A stretch of DNA of 64,000 bases. Source: SABI01 sp964453215. GTDB lineage: Bacteria; Spirochaetota; Spirochaetia; Sphaerochaetales; Sphaerochaetaceae. How positions within the stretch are numbered: the stretch's first letter is position 1; each line of letters opens with the position of its first letter. Position numbers and translations under genes: made by a program. The notes under the pieces were generated by a model, which did not search any database, had not been told where the DNA came from, and saw nothing but the letters and a program-made list of their open reading frames with translations. This document shows positions 43,582 to 52,899 of this stretch, one piece after another. The stretch covers positions 23,201 through 87,200 of the forward strand of contig CAYVRR010000003.1 in NCBI GenBank assembly GCA_964453215.1, read 5' to 3'.

Positions 43582-43752
43582 AAACACCACTATACCTTAT
43601 CTCATCCTATTTTTTCAATCATTGAAGCGAAATTTAGGGTTTATTGAAGAAATTACTTATATCTTCTTTTATCGGGTTCATTGACGATAGATTGTATCTG
43701 CTATACATTTAAATAGTACCGATATAATCGGAATTCTCAAGGAGGAGATGCA

Positions 43753-44739
43753 ATGAACAATTCGGATGCGTCCCAAGGTAAGTTTCGCCTTAGTCCGAAA
43801 CTTATAATAGCTATCATAGGCATTATTATACTTTTTGCACTGGTGATGAGTAGCGTTTTTGTTGTGGATCAGAGTGAGCAAGCAGTTGTCTTGCGATTTG
43901 GAAAATACAATAGAACAGTAGGTCCTGGGTTACAAATAAAGTTACCTTTAGGAATCGATAAAAATTTCAATATTCCAACAAGAGTGGTACAGACAATGAC
44001 TTTTGGTCAAACTACTCCTAGTAGTTTCAATTCAAATTTCATGAACTCTCCATCGGGATCAACAGCTGGCGAATCGATCATGTTAACAGGTGATTTAAAT
44101 ATTGTAGATGTACAATGGATTATTCAATATAGAATTGAAGACCCTGCTAAATGGCTTTTTAATGTGAGAGAACGGGATAAAACTATTCGTGATATTAGCC
44201 AATCTGTCCTCAATATGTTAGTAGGAGATCTTCCAATTCTTGCCATTATGTCGAGTGAAAGAACTGCGATAGAACTTGAATCTCAAGAACGTATGCAAGA
44301 AGCGTTTGATTCGTATGGTTTAGGTATTAGAATAGTTACTGTGAAGTTACAAAATACTGTTCCCCCAGTTGGTGAAGTTCAAGATGCTTTTGAAGATGTA
44401 AACAAGGCTATTCAAGATATGAATAGATATATTAATGAAGGGAAACAATCGTATAATAAAGAGATTCCTCGAGCACAAGGGGAAGCTGCGAAGATTTTCC
44501 AAGTAGCTGAAGGGTATGCAGCAGAGAGAGTAAATAATGCTAAGGGTGATGTTGCACGATTTAACTCTGTGAGAGAGGCTTATTCTTCTAACAAGGAGAT
44601 AACAGCCCGTCGTTTATATATTGAAACGATGGAACAGGTTCTTAACAGTGCGAATACGGGTACTATTACTCTCATAGATAAAAATTTAGAGAATTTCCTT
44701 CCTGTAAGTCAGTTTAATTCAGTGGGAGGTGCAAAATGA
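43753..44739 (+). CDS. hflK: HflK, SPFH-domain subunit of the FtsH modulator
   Basis: A 328-residue band-7 protein. One N-terminal membrane segment (about residues 16-36), then the SPFH domain FVVDQSEQAVVLRFGKYNRTV. A helical region ends before a short tail. AAGGAGGAG precedes the ATG, and TATAAT occurs at 43723-43728, about 25 bp upstream. It overlaps hflC by 4 bp. The pair assembles into a membrane cage around FtsH in other bacteria. Confidence 0.92.
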   Translation: MNNSDASQGKFRLSPKLIIAIIGIIILFALVMSSVFVVDQSEQAVVLRFGKYNRTVGPGLQIKLPLGIDKNFNIPTRVVQTMTFGQTTPSSFNSNFMNSPSGSTAGESIMLTGDLNIVDVQWIIQYRIEDPAKWLFNVRERDKTIRDISQSVLNMLVGDLPILAIMSSERTAIELESQERMQEAFDSYGLGIRIVTVKLQNTVPPVGEVQDAFEDVNKAIQDMNRYINEGKQSYNKEIPRAQGEAAKIFQVAEGYAAERVNNAKGDVARFNSVREAYSSNKEITARRLYIETMEQVLNSANTGTITLIDKNLENFLPVSQFNSVGGAK

Positions 44740-45725
44740 AGAAATTAATTACAACAGGGGTTGTGGTATTAATCCTTGCTATTATATTTTTATTACTTGG
44801 TCCATTCTTCATTATCCAAGAGGGTGAATTAGCCGTTATTACCCGTTTTGGTAGGATAATAAATACCTATGAAGATGCGGGATTAAAAATTCGTGTTCCT
44901 GTAGTTGATAATGTTATTAAGTATCCAAAGAAGATTCTCTCTTGGGATGGTGATGCTCAACGTATTCCTACCAAAGAAAATCAATTTATCTGGGTTGATA
45001 CTACAGCACGATGGAGAATTTCTGACCCTTCAATTTTCTATCAATCAGTAAGTACATTAGAGAATGGGATTTTACGATTAAATGATGTTATTGATTCAAC
45101 TATTCGAACTGTTATAAGTGAGAATTACCTTAATGAGGCTGTAAGAAATTCTAATAAAATTAACAATTTAAAGATTGAAGATCAGGTTGCTAATGTTGAA
45201 AGTTTAGAAGATGCTGAGCAATTAAGAAATCTTACTCGTACTGAAATAAATCAAGAATCTATCTATATTGGACGTGAAGGGCTCTCTGCTCAAATGCTCA
45301 CTATGGCAAGAAACTTTACATCAGAGTTTGGTATTGAAGTTCTTGATATTGTAATAAGGCAAATTAGATACAGTGATGATTTAACTCAAAGTGTGTATCA
45401 GAGAATGATTAAAGAGAGAAATCAGATAGCTGAAGCCTACCGTTCATATGGTGAAGGGCAGCAAGCTCGTTGGGTTGGTAAAACTGAGAACGATAAAAAG
45501 AGTATTATCAGTGAAGCGTATGCTAAAAGTGAAGAAATTAAGGGTATAGCAGATGCTACAGCAACGAATATCTATTCAAAAAGTTATGAAGCAGATCCTA
45601 CTTTCTTTACATTATGGAGAAACTTAGAGTCATATAGGAAGACTATTCCTTCTATTAATAAGATTCTTAGTACTGATATGGATTACTTTAATTTCTTATA
45701 TTCACCAGATAGTTTGATTGATTAA
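44736..45725 (+). CDS. hflC: HflC, SPFH-domain subunit of the FtsH modulator
   Basis: A 329-residue band-7 protein with one N-terminal membrane segment, FFIIQEGELAVITRFGRII, and the long helical region with ARWVGKTENDKKSIISEAYAKSEEIKG typical of HflC. The start overlaps hflK (ATGA). A strong terminator follows. Confidence 0.92.
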   Translation: MKKLITTGVVVLILAIIFLLLGPFFIIQEGELAVITRFGRIINTYEDAGLKIRVPVVDNVIKYPKKILSWDGDAQRIPTKENQFIWVDTTARWRISDPSIFYQSVSTLENGILRLNDVIDSTIRTVISENYLNEAVRNSNKINNLKIEDQVANVESLEDAEQLRNLTRTEINQESIYIGREGLSAQMLTMARNFTSEFGIEVLDIVIRQIRYSDDLTQSVYQRMIKERNQIAEAYRSYGEGQQARWVGKTENDKKSIISEAYAKSEEIKGIADATATNIYSKSYEADPTFFTLWRNLESYRKTIPSINKILSTDMDYFNFLYSPDSLID

Positions 45726-45744
45726 TCTATTCAAACAAGATAAT

Positions 45745-45785
45745 GGCCACTATGCAACATGTGTATAGTGGCCTATTTTGTTTTT
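45745..45785 (+). terminator. Terminator after hflC
   Basis: GGCCACTAT (45745-45753) and ATAGTGGCC (45765-45773) form a perfect 9-bp stem with an 11-nt loop, followed by TATTTTGTTTTTT. It lies between the convergent hflC and the Fur-family gene. Confidence 0.85.
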
Positions 45786-45797
45786 TGGGTGATGCAA

Positions 45798-46205
45798 TTA
45801 ACTACAAGATGGGCATACACCTTTTAAATAGATTGTTACTCCGTTAATGGTGTAATTATCTTTAAGGGATATTTCTGGAATACAGACATCAAAGATGTCA
45901 TAAATGGTATCACATTTTTCACATTTAAAGTGCAAGTGGGGTGTAATATTAGCATCGTAACGCATCTCTTGGGGATCAATTCCTACAGTTTGAATGACAT
46001 GTTTATCAGTTAATAGATGAAGGACGTTGTAGACTGTTGTTCGAGATATTGATGCCATCGAACTCTTTAATCCATTGTATATGTCATCAGCGGTTGGATG
46101 GACTCTGTTCTTATTTAAATACTCTAGAACTGCAACTCTATGATTTAAAGGCCTTATTCCATGCTCTTTAAGTTGTGAAATTTCGTTATAACAGTAAGTT
46201 CCCAT
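45798..46205 (-). CDS. Fur-family metalloregulator, PerR-like
   Basis: A 135-residue Fur-family protein. Winged helix with HPTADDIYNGL and SRTTVYNVLHLL. The PerR-type regulatory ligands appear: His in RVHPTA, Asp and two His in DANITPHLHF, and a later Asp. The structural zinc site is CEKC and CPSC. It probably senses peroxide or iron/manganese. The promoter side holds AT-rich inverted repeats near 46290-46320 that could be its own operator. Confidence 0.85.
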   Translation of the reverse strand: MGTYCYNEISQLKEHGIRPLNHRVAVLEYLNKNRVHPTADDIYNGLKSSMASISRTTVYNVLHLLTDKHVIQTVGIDPQEMRYDANITPHLHFKCEKCDTIYDIFDVCIPEISLKDNYTINGVTIYLKGVCPSCS

Positions 46206-46293
46206 ATGTATACCTCCGATTATTAAACATAAAGTCTTTCCCTTATGTCACTACTAACTTCTTCTTCATCATACGAGATAAGAAGAAAATAAT

Positions 46294-46312
46294 AAAGTGG
46301 AAACTTTATTTA
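46294..46312. promoter_or_regulatory. AT-rich inverted repeat in the Fur-family/lipoprotein intergenic region
   Basis: ATAAAGT-GGAA-ACTTTAT forms a perfect 7-bp inverted repeat embedded in AATAAT...TTATTATT. It may be an operator for the adjacent Fur-family regulator or a hairpin. The match to a PerR or Fur box is only approximate. Confidence 0.3.
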
Positions 46313-46398
46313 TTATTGTTTTTATCTAATTCCAATTTACCACATATTACACTTCCTCAACTCCTCAATGTTCGTTATAGTACTACATGGAGTGGTTG

Positions 46399-46833
46399 AT
46401 GAAATATCGTTCTCTTATCTACATTGCTATTATCTCACTACTTTCACTCATATTTGTAGCAGGATGCTCTACTTCAAATGTAAATTATAAGAATTCATTG
46501 GTTTCTTACAATTTGTTTACTGGTATTGTGCGATATCCTGGGAATTTGTACTTTCCATCACGCGTTCGCTTAGAGATTACCCTTCATGAGCATAATAGAT
46601 ATGATGGAGAGTCCTATTTTGTAGTTTCTCAAGTAATTAATAATCCACAACGGTTTCCTGTAAATTATACACTTCGTTATTTATCTGAAGAGGTGAACTC
46701 TTCTAATCTTTTTTCTATCTCTTATGCCCTTTATAAGGAGGGAGAGAGTAAACCTTACTTGTTTGCAGAGAGTCAAAAGGTTAAAGAATCAGAATTAAGC
46801 AATCCTATTGATATTATGTTAAAGGCAGATTAA
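46399..46833 (+). CDS. Lipoprotein, YbaY/YscW pilotin-like domain
   Basis: A 144-residue lipoprotein. The signal peptide ends in the lipobox FVAGC (about residue 22). The mature part has RVRLEITLHEHNRYD...FVVSQVINNPQRFPVNYTLRY, resembling the YbaY/type III pilotin (YscW) beta-sandwich family. GGAG lies 6 nt before the ATG at 46399, favoured over 46387. The function is unknown; no secretion genes are nearby. Confidence 0.7.
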   Translation: MKYRSLIYIAIISLLSLIFVAGCSTSNVNYKNSLVSYNLFTGIVRYPGNLYFPSRVRLEITLHEHNRYDGESYFVVSQVINNPQRFPVNYTLRYLSEEVNSSNLFSISYALYKEGESKPYLFAESQKVKESELSNPIDIMLKAD

Positions 46834-46872
46834 TCTTTTTATTTTCATGTATATTTATGCAATAAACTCTTG

Positions 46873-46924
46873 AATATTGTTAATTATTATGCAATATTGC
46901 TGGTATTACATGAGTATATATACT
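46873..46924 (+). promoter_or_regulatory. argG promoter and inverted repeat
   Basis: TTGCTG (46897-46902), 16-bp spacer, TATACT (46919-46924). Just upstream and touching the -35 is AATATTG (46873-46879) with CAATATT (46892-46898), a possible operator; similarity to an ARG box is partial. Confidence 0.45.
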
Positions 46925-46952
46925 AAACATGGTATTTAAGGTGGATAAAAAA

Positions 46953-48203
46953 ATGGCAAAAGATAAGGTGATTTTAGCATATAGTGGTGGTCTTGATACA
47001 TCAGTAATCTTGAAATGGCTTGCTAACAAGGGTTTTGATGTTATTGCATATGTTGCTAATGTTGGGCAGAAAGAGGATTTTGAAGCGATTAAAGAAAAAG
47101 CATTCGCGACCGGTGCTTCTAAAGTTTATGTTGAAGATCTTCGTGAAGAGCTGGTAACAGATTATATTTTTCATGCACTAAAAGCTAATGCGATGTATGA
47201 GGGTAGATATTTACTTGGAACGAGTATTGCTCGTCCTATTATTGCTAAACGTCATATAGAAATTGCTAAAAAAGAGAATACGCTCTATGTTGCCCATGGT
47301 GCTACTGGAAAAGGTAATGATCAAGTTCGTTTTGAATTAGGGTATTACGCCCTTATGCCTGAAGTGAAAATTATTGCTCCTTGGAAAGATCCTGAATGGT
47401 TGAATGAATTTGAGGGGCGAAGTGATATGATTAATTATGCCTCTAAGTATGACATTCCTATTAAAGCCTCTACTAAAAAACCCTATAGTGAGGATGAAAA
47501 TATTCTACATATTTCCCATGAAGCTGGGATTTTAGAAGACCCAGATTTGAGGTGTCCTGAAGAGGTATTTAGTCACACATTAAGTCCTCTAGATGCCCCT
47601 GATGAAGAAACTGTTGTAGCAATAGAGTTTGTTGATGGTATCCCTGTGAAGGTTACTAATGAGAATGATGGAACTGTTATTGATACTCCTCTTGAACTTT
47701 TTATCTATTTAAACCAATTGGGTCACGACAATGCTATTGGCAGAGTTGATATGGTTGAAAATAGGTATGTTGGAATTAAGAGTCGTGGGGTATATGAAAC
47801 TCCAGGTGGAACTATTCTTTGGTTTGCCCATCGTGATCTAGAGGGTATTTGTATGGATAAAGAGGTGATGCATTTACGTGATATGTTAATGCCTAAATTT
47901 GCTGAAATTATCTACAATGGGTATTGGTTTAGTCCTGAGTTTGATTTTCTCTCAGCTGCATTTAATAAGAGCCAAGAATTGATAACAGGTGTTGCTAAGG
48001 TTGCCCTTCTTAAAGGGAATATGATTAGTGCAGGTGTGAGTAGTCCCTACTCTCTTTATAATGAAAAGCTTGGAAGTATGGAAGTTTCGGGTGGGTATCA
48101 GCCTGTCGATTGTAAAGGGTTTATTAATATTAATGGGATTAGATTACAAGCTCACCATTACTGGTTAAAAGCAAAAGAATTGGATGATGCTCGAAAGAAA
48201 TAA
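46953..48203 (+). CDS. argG: Argininosuccinate synthase
   Basis: A 416-residue ArgG, which joins citrulline and aspartate with ATP. PP-loop ILAYSGGLDTSVILKWL, ARPIIAKRHIEIA, AHGATGKGNDQVRFE, and SRGVYETPGGTIL. ATG at 46953 follows AAGGTGG; the predicted transcription start near 46931 excludes the upstream ATG. No argH or argF is seen in the window. Confidence 0.95.
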   Translation: MAKDKVILAYSGGLDTSVILKWLANKGFDVIAYVANVGQKEDFEAIKEKAFATGASKVYVEDLREELVTDYIFHALKANAMYEGRYLLGTSIARPIIAKRHIEIAKKENTLYVAHGATGKGNDQVRFELGYYALMPEVKIIAPWKDPEWLNEFEGRSDMINYASKYDIPIKASTKKPYSEDENILHISHEAGILEDPDLRCPEEVFSHTLSPLDAPDEETVVAIEFVDGIPVKVTNENDGTVIDTPLELFIYLNQLGHDNAIGRVDMVENRYVGIKSRGVYETPGGTILWFAHRDLEGICMDKEVMHLRDMLMPKFAEIIYNGYWFSPEFDFLSAAFNKSQELITGVAKVALLKGNMISAGVSSPYSLYNEKLGSMEVSGGYQPVDCKGFININGIRLQAHHYWLKAKELDDARKK

Positions 48204-48213
48204 GGTATAAGAG

Positions 48214-48528
48214 TTACATTAGTTCTTCATAGTGTTCAACGCCAAGAGCAAGGATGCGTTCTATGTGATCGTCGTTAAGGCGGTAGTAGATACTGCGTCC
48301 TTCTTTTCTACTATGAACAAGTCTTGATGCTTTTAATAATTTTAATTGTTGTGAAATAGTAGATTGTTGCATTTCAAGGGTGTGGGCGATGCTTAACACA
48401 GGTAACTCTCCATGTTGGAGAAGAAAAAGGATTTTTAATCGTGTTGAGTCTCCAAAGACTTTAAAGAAGGAAGCTATTTCATATATATGTTCATCTGGTG
48501 GGATATGCAGATTTTCTTTCTCTTTCAT
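48214..48528 (-). CDS. ArsR-family transcriptional regulator
   Basis: About 104 residues with a winged helix-turn-helix: FGDSTRLKILFLLQHGELPV, LEMQQSTISQQLKLLKASRLV, GRSIYYRLND. No Cys is present, so metal sensing through a CxC-type site is unlikely. The start is uncertain (48528 or 48546); neither has a clear ribosome site. It is convergent with argG, 10 bp apart. Confidence 0.82.
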   Translation of the reverse strand: MKEKENLHIPPDEHIYEIASFFKVFGDSTRLKILFLLQHGELPVLSIAHTLEMQQSTISQQLKLLKASRLVHSRKEGRSIYYRLNDDHIERILALGVEHYEELM

Positions 48529-48638
48529 ATAGAAATATCTTATCATGGAGAGTATCTATGTAGCAATATGAATCTCTCTTGCAAAATAGTCTAATTTTTT
48601 GTACAAACGTTACTATCAGGTAATAATGAGGTGAGAAT

Positions 48639-49544
48639 GTGTCTAATACGATGAATAAGTTAGTCGCTGGTTGGATTGGAACTGGTGTGATGGGAAGGTG
48701 GATGTGTGAACATATTATGCCTCTTTTTACAGAAACTGTTGTATATAACAGAACTGTTGAAAAAACTCTTCCTTTAGCTCAAAAAGGTGCTATTGTAGTA
48801 GATAGTCCACAAGAGGTTGCCAAGAGGGCTGATGTTATTTTTACAATAGTTGGTCATCCAAAAGATGTGAGGGATGTTTATTTTGGAGAGAAGGGGTTGT
48901 TTCGCGTCTTTCGTGAGGGGCTTTTGTTTATAGACATGACAACTACCGAACCGAGCCTTGCTATTGAAATTGAACAAAAGGCTCATTCTCTTGGATGTGA
49001 TGCACTAGATGCGCCAGTGAGTGGAGGAGATGTTGGTGCTAAAGAATCTCGTCTTACCATTATGGTAGGTGGGAATGAAGCGAGTTATTTGAGAGCGCAA
49101 CCATTTTTTGATGCTATGGGGACTTCAAAGTTACAAGGGGGACCAGGTAGTGGTCAACACACGAAGATGTGTAATCAGATTGTAATAGCTGGAACTATGG
49201 CTGGTGTGTGTGAGTCTCTTTTGTACGGAAGGAGGGCTGGGCTTGACGGAAAAACTCTTATAGAGACTATTTCTAAGGGGGCTGCTGGTTGCTGGTCGCT
49301 TCAAAACTTAGCTCCAAGAATTATTGATAACAATTACAATCCTGGGTTTATGATTGATCATTTTGTAAAAGATATGGGTATTGCTTTAGCAGAGGCAAAA
49401 AAGATGAATCTTTCTCTCCCCTCTTTAGCTTTAGTAGAACAACTCTATATTGCTCTTCAGAGTTCTCATCAAGGTCACTTAGGAACTCAAGCTCTTGTTC
49501 TTGCACTTGATCGTATCAATGATACGCATCTATTTTCTATGTAG
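48639..49544 (+). CDS. Beta-hydroxyacid dehydrogenase (second paralogue)
   Basis: A 301-residue NAD(P)-dependent enzyme of the 3-HIBDH / 2-hydroxy-3-oxopropionate reductase family. GWIGTGVMGRWM at the N-terminus, canonical DAPVSGGDVGA substrate loop and catalytic Lys in GSGQHTKMCNQ. The start used is GTG at 48639 after GAGGTGAG. It lies 10 bp before citrate synthase, so it is cotranscribed. The substrate is unknown. Confidence 0.85.
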   Translation: MSNTMNKLVAGWIGTGVMGRWMCEHIMPLFTETVVYNRTVEKTLPLAQKGAIVVDSPQEVAKRADVIFTIVGHPKDVRDVYFGEKGLFRVFREGLLFIDMTTTEPSLAIEIEQKAHSLGCDALDAPVSGGDVGAKESRLTIMVGGNEASYLRAQPFFDAMGTSKLQGGPGSGQHTKMCNQIVIAGTMAGVCESLLYGRRAGLDGKTLIETISKGAAGCWSLQNLAPRIIDNNYNPGFMIDHFVKDMGIALAEAKKMNLSLPSLALVEQLYIALQSSHQGHLGTQALVLALDRINDTHLFSM

Positions 49545-49554
49545 GAGGTATGCT

Positions 49555-50853
49555 ATGGAAATAAATAAGGAATTTGCAACTCTCACCCTTCCAGGGAAGG
49601 AGCCAATCCAGATACCAGTTATCACCGATAATATGGGGGCAAAATCTATTGATATCCGCTCCTTTCGAAAGCAAACTGGGTATATAACGTATGACCCGGG
49701 GTTTGTAAACACTGGTAGCTGTACAAGTAGTATCTGTTTTGTTGATGGGGAGCAGGGAATTCTTCGCTATCGAGGGTATGATATTGAAGATTTAGTTGAA
49801 AAATGTGATTTTGTAGAGGTTGCATATTTACTCATTAAAGGTGAGCTTCCTGATGAAAAAGAGAGGCGCCGATATGCTGAATTACTCAATAAAGAGTCCC
49901 TACTTCACTACGATATGCAAAGTTTCTTTAGAGGGTATCCTTTTGATGCTCATCCAATGTCTGTGTTAGCTGCTATGAGTGTTTCTCTAAGTGCGTTCTA
50001 TCCAGAGATGGATGATATTGACCCTGAGCTTCAGGTTGACTTTGCAGTGACTCGTTTAGTTTCAAAAATTAGAACAATTACTGCTTTCCAATATAGGCAT
50101 ATGAGGGGAGAGGATTTTGTTAATCCTTCCTATAAGTTGAGTTATTGTGAGAACTTCTTGAATATGTTATTTAGTTCACCGGTACTCGATTATAAGATTA
50201 ATCCTCTTCATGTGAAGGCGCTTAATCAGTTGTTAATTATCCATGCAGACCATGAACAGAACTGTTCTACAACTGCTGTGAGGCTTACAGCTAGTAGTGA
50301 AGCGAACCTTTATGCTTCTGTTTCTGCTGGTATTTGTGCCCTTTGGGGGTATAAGCATGGTGGTGCTAACCAGGCTGTGATTGAGATGCTTCAAGAGGCT
50401 CATGATAATGGGTGGAGTGCTCATGATATGGTTGAAAAGGCTAAAGATAAATCGACCCCTTATCTTGTAATGGGTTTTGGTCATCGTGTCTATAAAACGT
50501 TTGATCCTAGAGCTAAAATTGCGAAGCGTCTTTGTAAAGAGGTTCTTGCTGAAAGTGGAGAGACTGATCCTTTATTGGAATTAGCTCTTGAGTTAGAGGA
50601 TGTTGCAACAAAAGATCCGTTCTTTATTGAGAGGGGTTTGTATCCTAATGTTGATTTCTATACTGGACTAATTTTTAGAAGAATGGGAATTCCAACAAAT
50701 ATGTTTACTACATTATTTGCAATTGGTCGTCTTCCTGGATGGATCGCTCACTGGTTGGAGTGGAAAAAAGATCCTTATGGAAAGATTGGTAGGCCTCGTC
50801 AAGTCTATGATGGTCCTTTTGTAAGAAAGGTTCATGATATTAAAGAGAGATAA
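49555..50853 (+). CDS. gltA: Citrate synthase
   Basis: A 432-residue citrate synthase. Catalytic His in IIHADHEQNCSTTAVRL and in GFGHRVYKTFDPRAK, with Asp in PNVDFYTG. N-terminal GILRYRGYDIEDL. ATG at 49555 follows AGGAGG. With the convergent aconitase it forms the entry to 2-oxoglutarate synthesis; no isocitrate dehydrogenase gene is in view. Confidence 0.94.
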   Translation: MEINKEFATLTLPGKEPIQIPVITDNMGAKSIDIRSFRKQTGYITYDPGFVNTGSCTSSICFVDGEQGILRYRGYDIEDLVEKCDFVEVAYLLIKGELPDEKERRRYAELLNKESLLHYDMQSFFRGYPFDAHPMSVLAAMSVSLSAFYPEMDDIDPELQVDFAVTRLVSKIRTITAFQYRHMRGEDFVNPSYKLSYCENFLNMLFSSPVLDYKINPLHVKALNQLLIIHADHEQNCSTTAVRLTASSEANLYASVSAGICALWGYKHGGANQAVIEMLQEAHDNGWSAHDMVEKAKDKSTPYLVMGFGHRVYKTFDPRAKIAKRLCKEVLAESGETDPLLELALELEDVATKDPFFIERGLYPNVDFYTGLIFRRMGIPTNMFTTLFAIGRLPGWIAHWLEWKKDPYGKIGRPRQVYDGPFVRKVHDIKER

Positions 50854-50860
50854 ATACGTA

Positions 50861-50893
50861 AGGCTAGCCAAATTGGCTAGCCTCTTTTCTTCC
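50861..50893 (+). terminator. Bidirectional terminator between gltA and aconitase
   Basis: AGGCTAGCC (50861-50869) pairs perfectly with GGCTAGCCT (50875-50883) around AAATT, followed by CTTTTCTTCCTTT on the plus strand. Confidence 0.75.
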
Positions 50894-50894
50894 T

Positions 50895-52850
50895 TTATTG
50901 ATTGTTTTTCTTAGTGTATTGTAAAAGTCCACCTGCTTTTAAATACTCTTTTTGTAGGTGAGAGATTCTTGCTGTTGTTTCTATTTCTCTATTTTTTGTG
51001 ATGTTTTTCACAATGATAGGGCTGTTTTTTTCTAGGTGTGATTCTATTTGTTCAAATATATGTTCTAGAGTAAGAATATCTTTTTGATCTATCATGTCGT
51101 ATTCTTCTTCTGTTATGAACTCTAAAGGGAGTATTCCAAAATTTATTAAATTTGTATGGTGTATTCGTTCAAAGGATTTTGTGATAATCACTTTTACTCC
51201 CAAATACATTGGGCATATTGCTGCGTGTTCTCTTGAGGATCCTTGTCCGTAGCTACTTCCTGCAACGACGATGTTATGCATCCCTCTCTTTTGATACTCT
51301 TTTGATCTGTCGTGGAAGGTTGGGTCAACACCTTCGAATGTATAATGGGCATATTGTGGGATGTTAGAGCGATATTTTAATCTTTGCCCAGCTGGCATGA
51401 TGTGGTCAGTGGTAATTTTATCTCCTGCTTTGAGGGTAACAACCCCTTCTATCGTGTTTTCTAAAGGAGTTCCATACGGAGGCTCTCCAATATTAGGACC
51501 TCTAACAATTTCAACGCTTGAGTCTTCTTTATTTGGGAAATGGAGCATGCTGTCATCTACATAAAACTGGGTAGGTATTTGTTTTTCTGGATAGGTAAAT
51601 CCATGGTTTGAAAGTGGGTCTGTAAAGTAGCCGTTAATTGCACTTAAGACTGCAGTTTCTGGGCTCACTAGGTATACTTGGGCACTTTTTGTTCCACTAC
51701 GACCTTCAAAGTTTCTGTTATTTGTTCTCAATGATACTGCGTTTGTTGAGGGTGATTGATGGTTTCCTATGCAAAAACCACATGCTGATTCTAATATTCT
51801 TGCTCCACTTTGTATCATCGAGGTGAGAGAGCCATCCATTGAAAGCATGGTGAGTACTTCTCTTGATCCTGGTGCTATACCAAGTGAGACTGATGGGTGT
51901 ACTTTTTTCCCTTTAAGGAGCTTTGCAACAAGAAAAAGGTCTGCATATGAGCTGTTAGTACATGAACCTATGAGTACTTGGTCTACTTTTAGGTGTTCTA
52001 CACTTTTTACATCTACAACATTTCCAGGTGAGTGAGGTGCGGCTGTCTTAGGGACTACTGTTGCTAGGTCTATTTCAAATATTTCATCGTACACTGCCCC
52101 TACATCTGCACTTCGTGGTCTATAGGATTCTCCCCTATTGTGCGATGTGAGAAATTGTTTAGTGATTTCATCAGATGGAAAAATTGATGTAGTAACGCCA
52201 CACTCAGCTCCCATATTACAAATGGTAGCTCTTTCTGGCACGGTGAGGTTTTTCACCCCCTCTCCGTAATACTCAAAGATGGTATTTACGTTCCCTTTTA
52301 CCCCATATTTTTCTAATACGGTGAGGATGACATCTTTTGCACTCACAAAGTCTCTTAAGCGATTGGTGAGGTGTATTCCTACAACTTTGGGGCATATGAG
52401 GTGAAATGGGCCACCAGCCATAGCTACTGCAATATCTAAGCCCCCTGCCCCTATTGAGATCATCCCAAGTCCTCCACCTGTTGGGGTGTGGGAGTCACTT
52501 CCTAAAAGAGTTTTTCCAGGTTCTCCAAATCGTTCTAGATGGACTTGGTGACATATTCCATTGCCAGGTTTTGAGTATACTACTTTAAACTTTTTAGCGA
52601 CACTTTCTAAATAGGCATGGTCATCTGCATTTTCAAAACCAACTTGGATGGTGTTGTGATCTACATAGGAAACGGCAAGTTCATTTTGAACTTTGTCTAT
52701 GCCTAATGTTTCAAATTGTAGGTAGGCCATTGTACCAGTAGCATCTTGAGTGAGTGTTTGATCTATTGTTATAGCTATTTCTTTATTTTTTATTACCTCG
52801 CCTTTTACAAGGTGTTCTTTTAAAATCTTATAGGTGAGTGTTAGTGCCAT
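50895..52850 (-). CDS. Aconitate hydratase
   Basis: A 651-residue aconitase, interconverting citrate and isocitrate with a [4Fe-4S] cluster. GSDSHTPTGGGLGM, the cluster Cys in IGSCTNSSYADL and the Cys pair in SACGFCIGNHQSP, and the C-terminal swivel domain with VAGSSYGQGSSREHAA. Length matches the shorter aconitase type found in anaerobes rather than the ~900-residue AcnA. AGGAGA lies upstream. Confidence 0.93.
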   Translation of the reverse strand: MALTLTYKILKEHLVKGEVIKNKEIAITIDQTLTQDATGTMAYLQFETLGIDKVQNELAVSYVDHNTIQVGFENADDHAYLESVAKKFKVVYSKPGNGICHQVHLERFGEPGKTLLGSDSHTPTGGGLGMISIGAGGLDIAVAMAGGPFHLICPKVVGIHLTNRLRDFVSAKDVILTVLEKYGVKGNVNTIFEYYGEGVKNLTVPERATICNMGAECGVTTSIFPSDEITKQFLTSHNRGESYRPRSADVGAVYDEIFEIDLATVVPKTAAPHSPGNVVDVKSVEHLKVDQVLIGSCTNSSYADLFLVAKLLKGKKVHPSVSLGIAPGSREVLTMLSMDGSLTSMIQSGARILESACGFCIGNHQSPSTNAVSLRTNNRNFEGRSGTKSAQVYLVSPETAVLSAINGYFTDPLSNHGFTYPEKQIPTQFYVDDSMLHFPNKEDSSVEIVRGPNIGEPPYGTPLENTIEGVVTLKAGDKITTDHIMPAGQRLKYRSNIPQYAHYTFEGVDPTFHDRSKEYQKRGMHNIVVAGSSYGQGSSREHAAICPMYLGVKVIITKSFERIHHTNLINFGILPLEFITEEEYDMIDQKDILTLEHIFEQIESHLEKNSPIIVKNITKNREIETTARISHLQKEYLKAGGLLQYTKKNNQ

Positions 52851-52899
52851 TCTTTTCTTATTCTCCTTACTTTAGTATATGTAGTACTTATTATTAATT

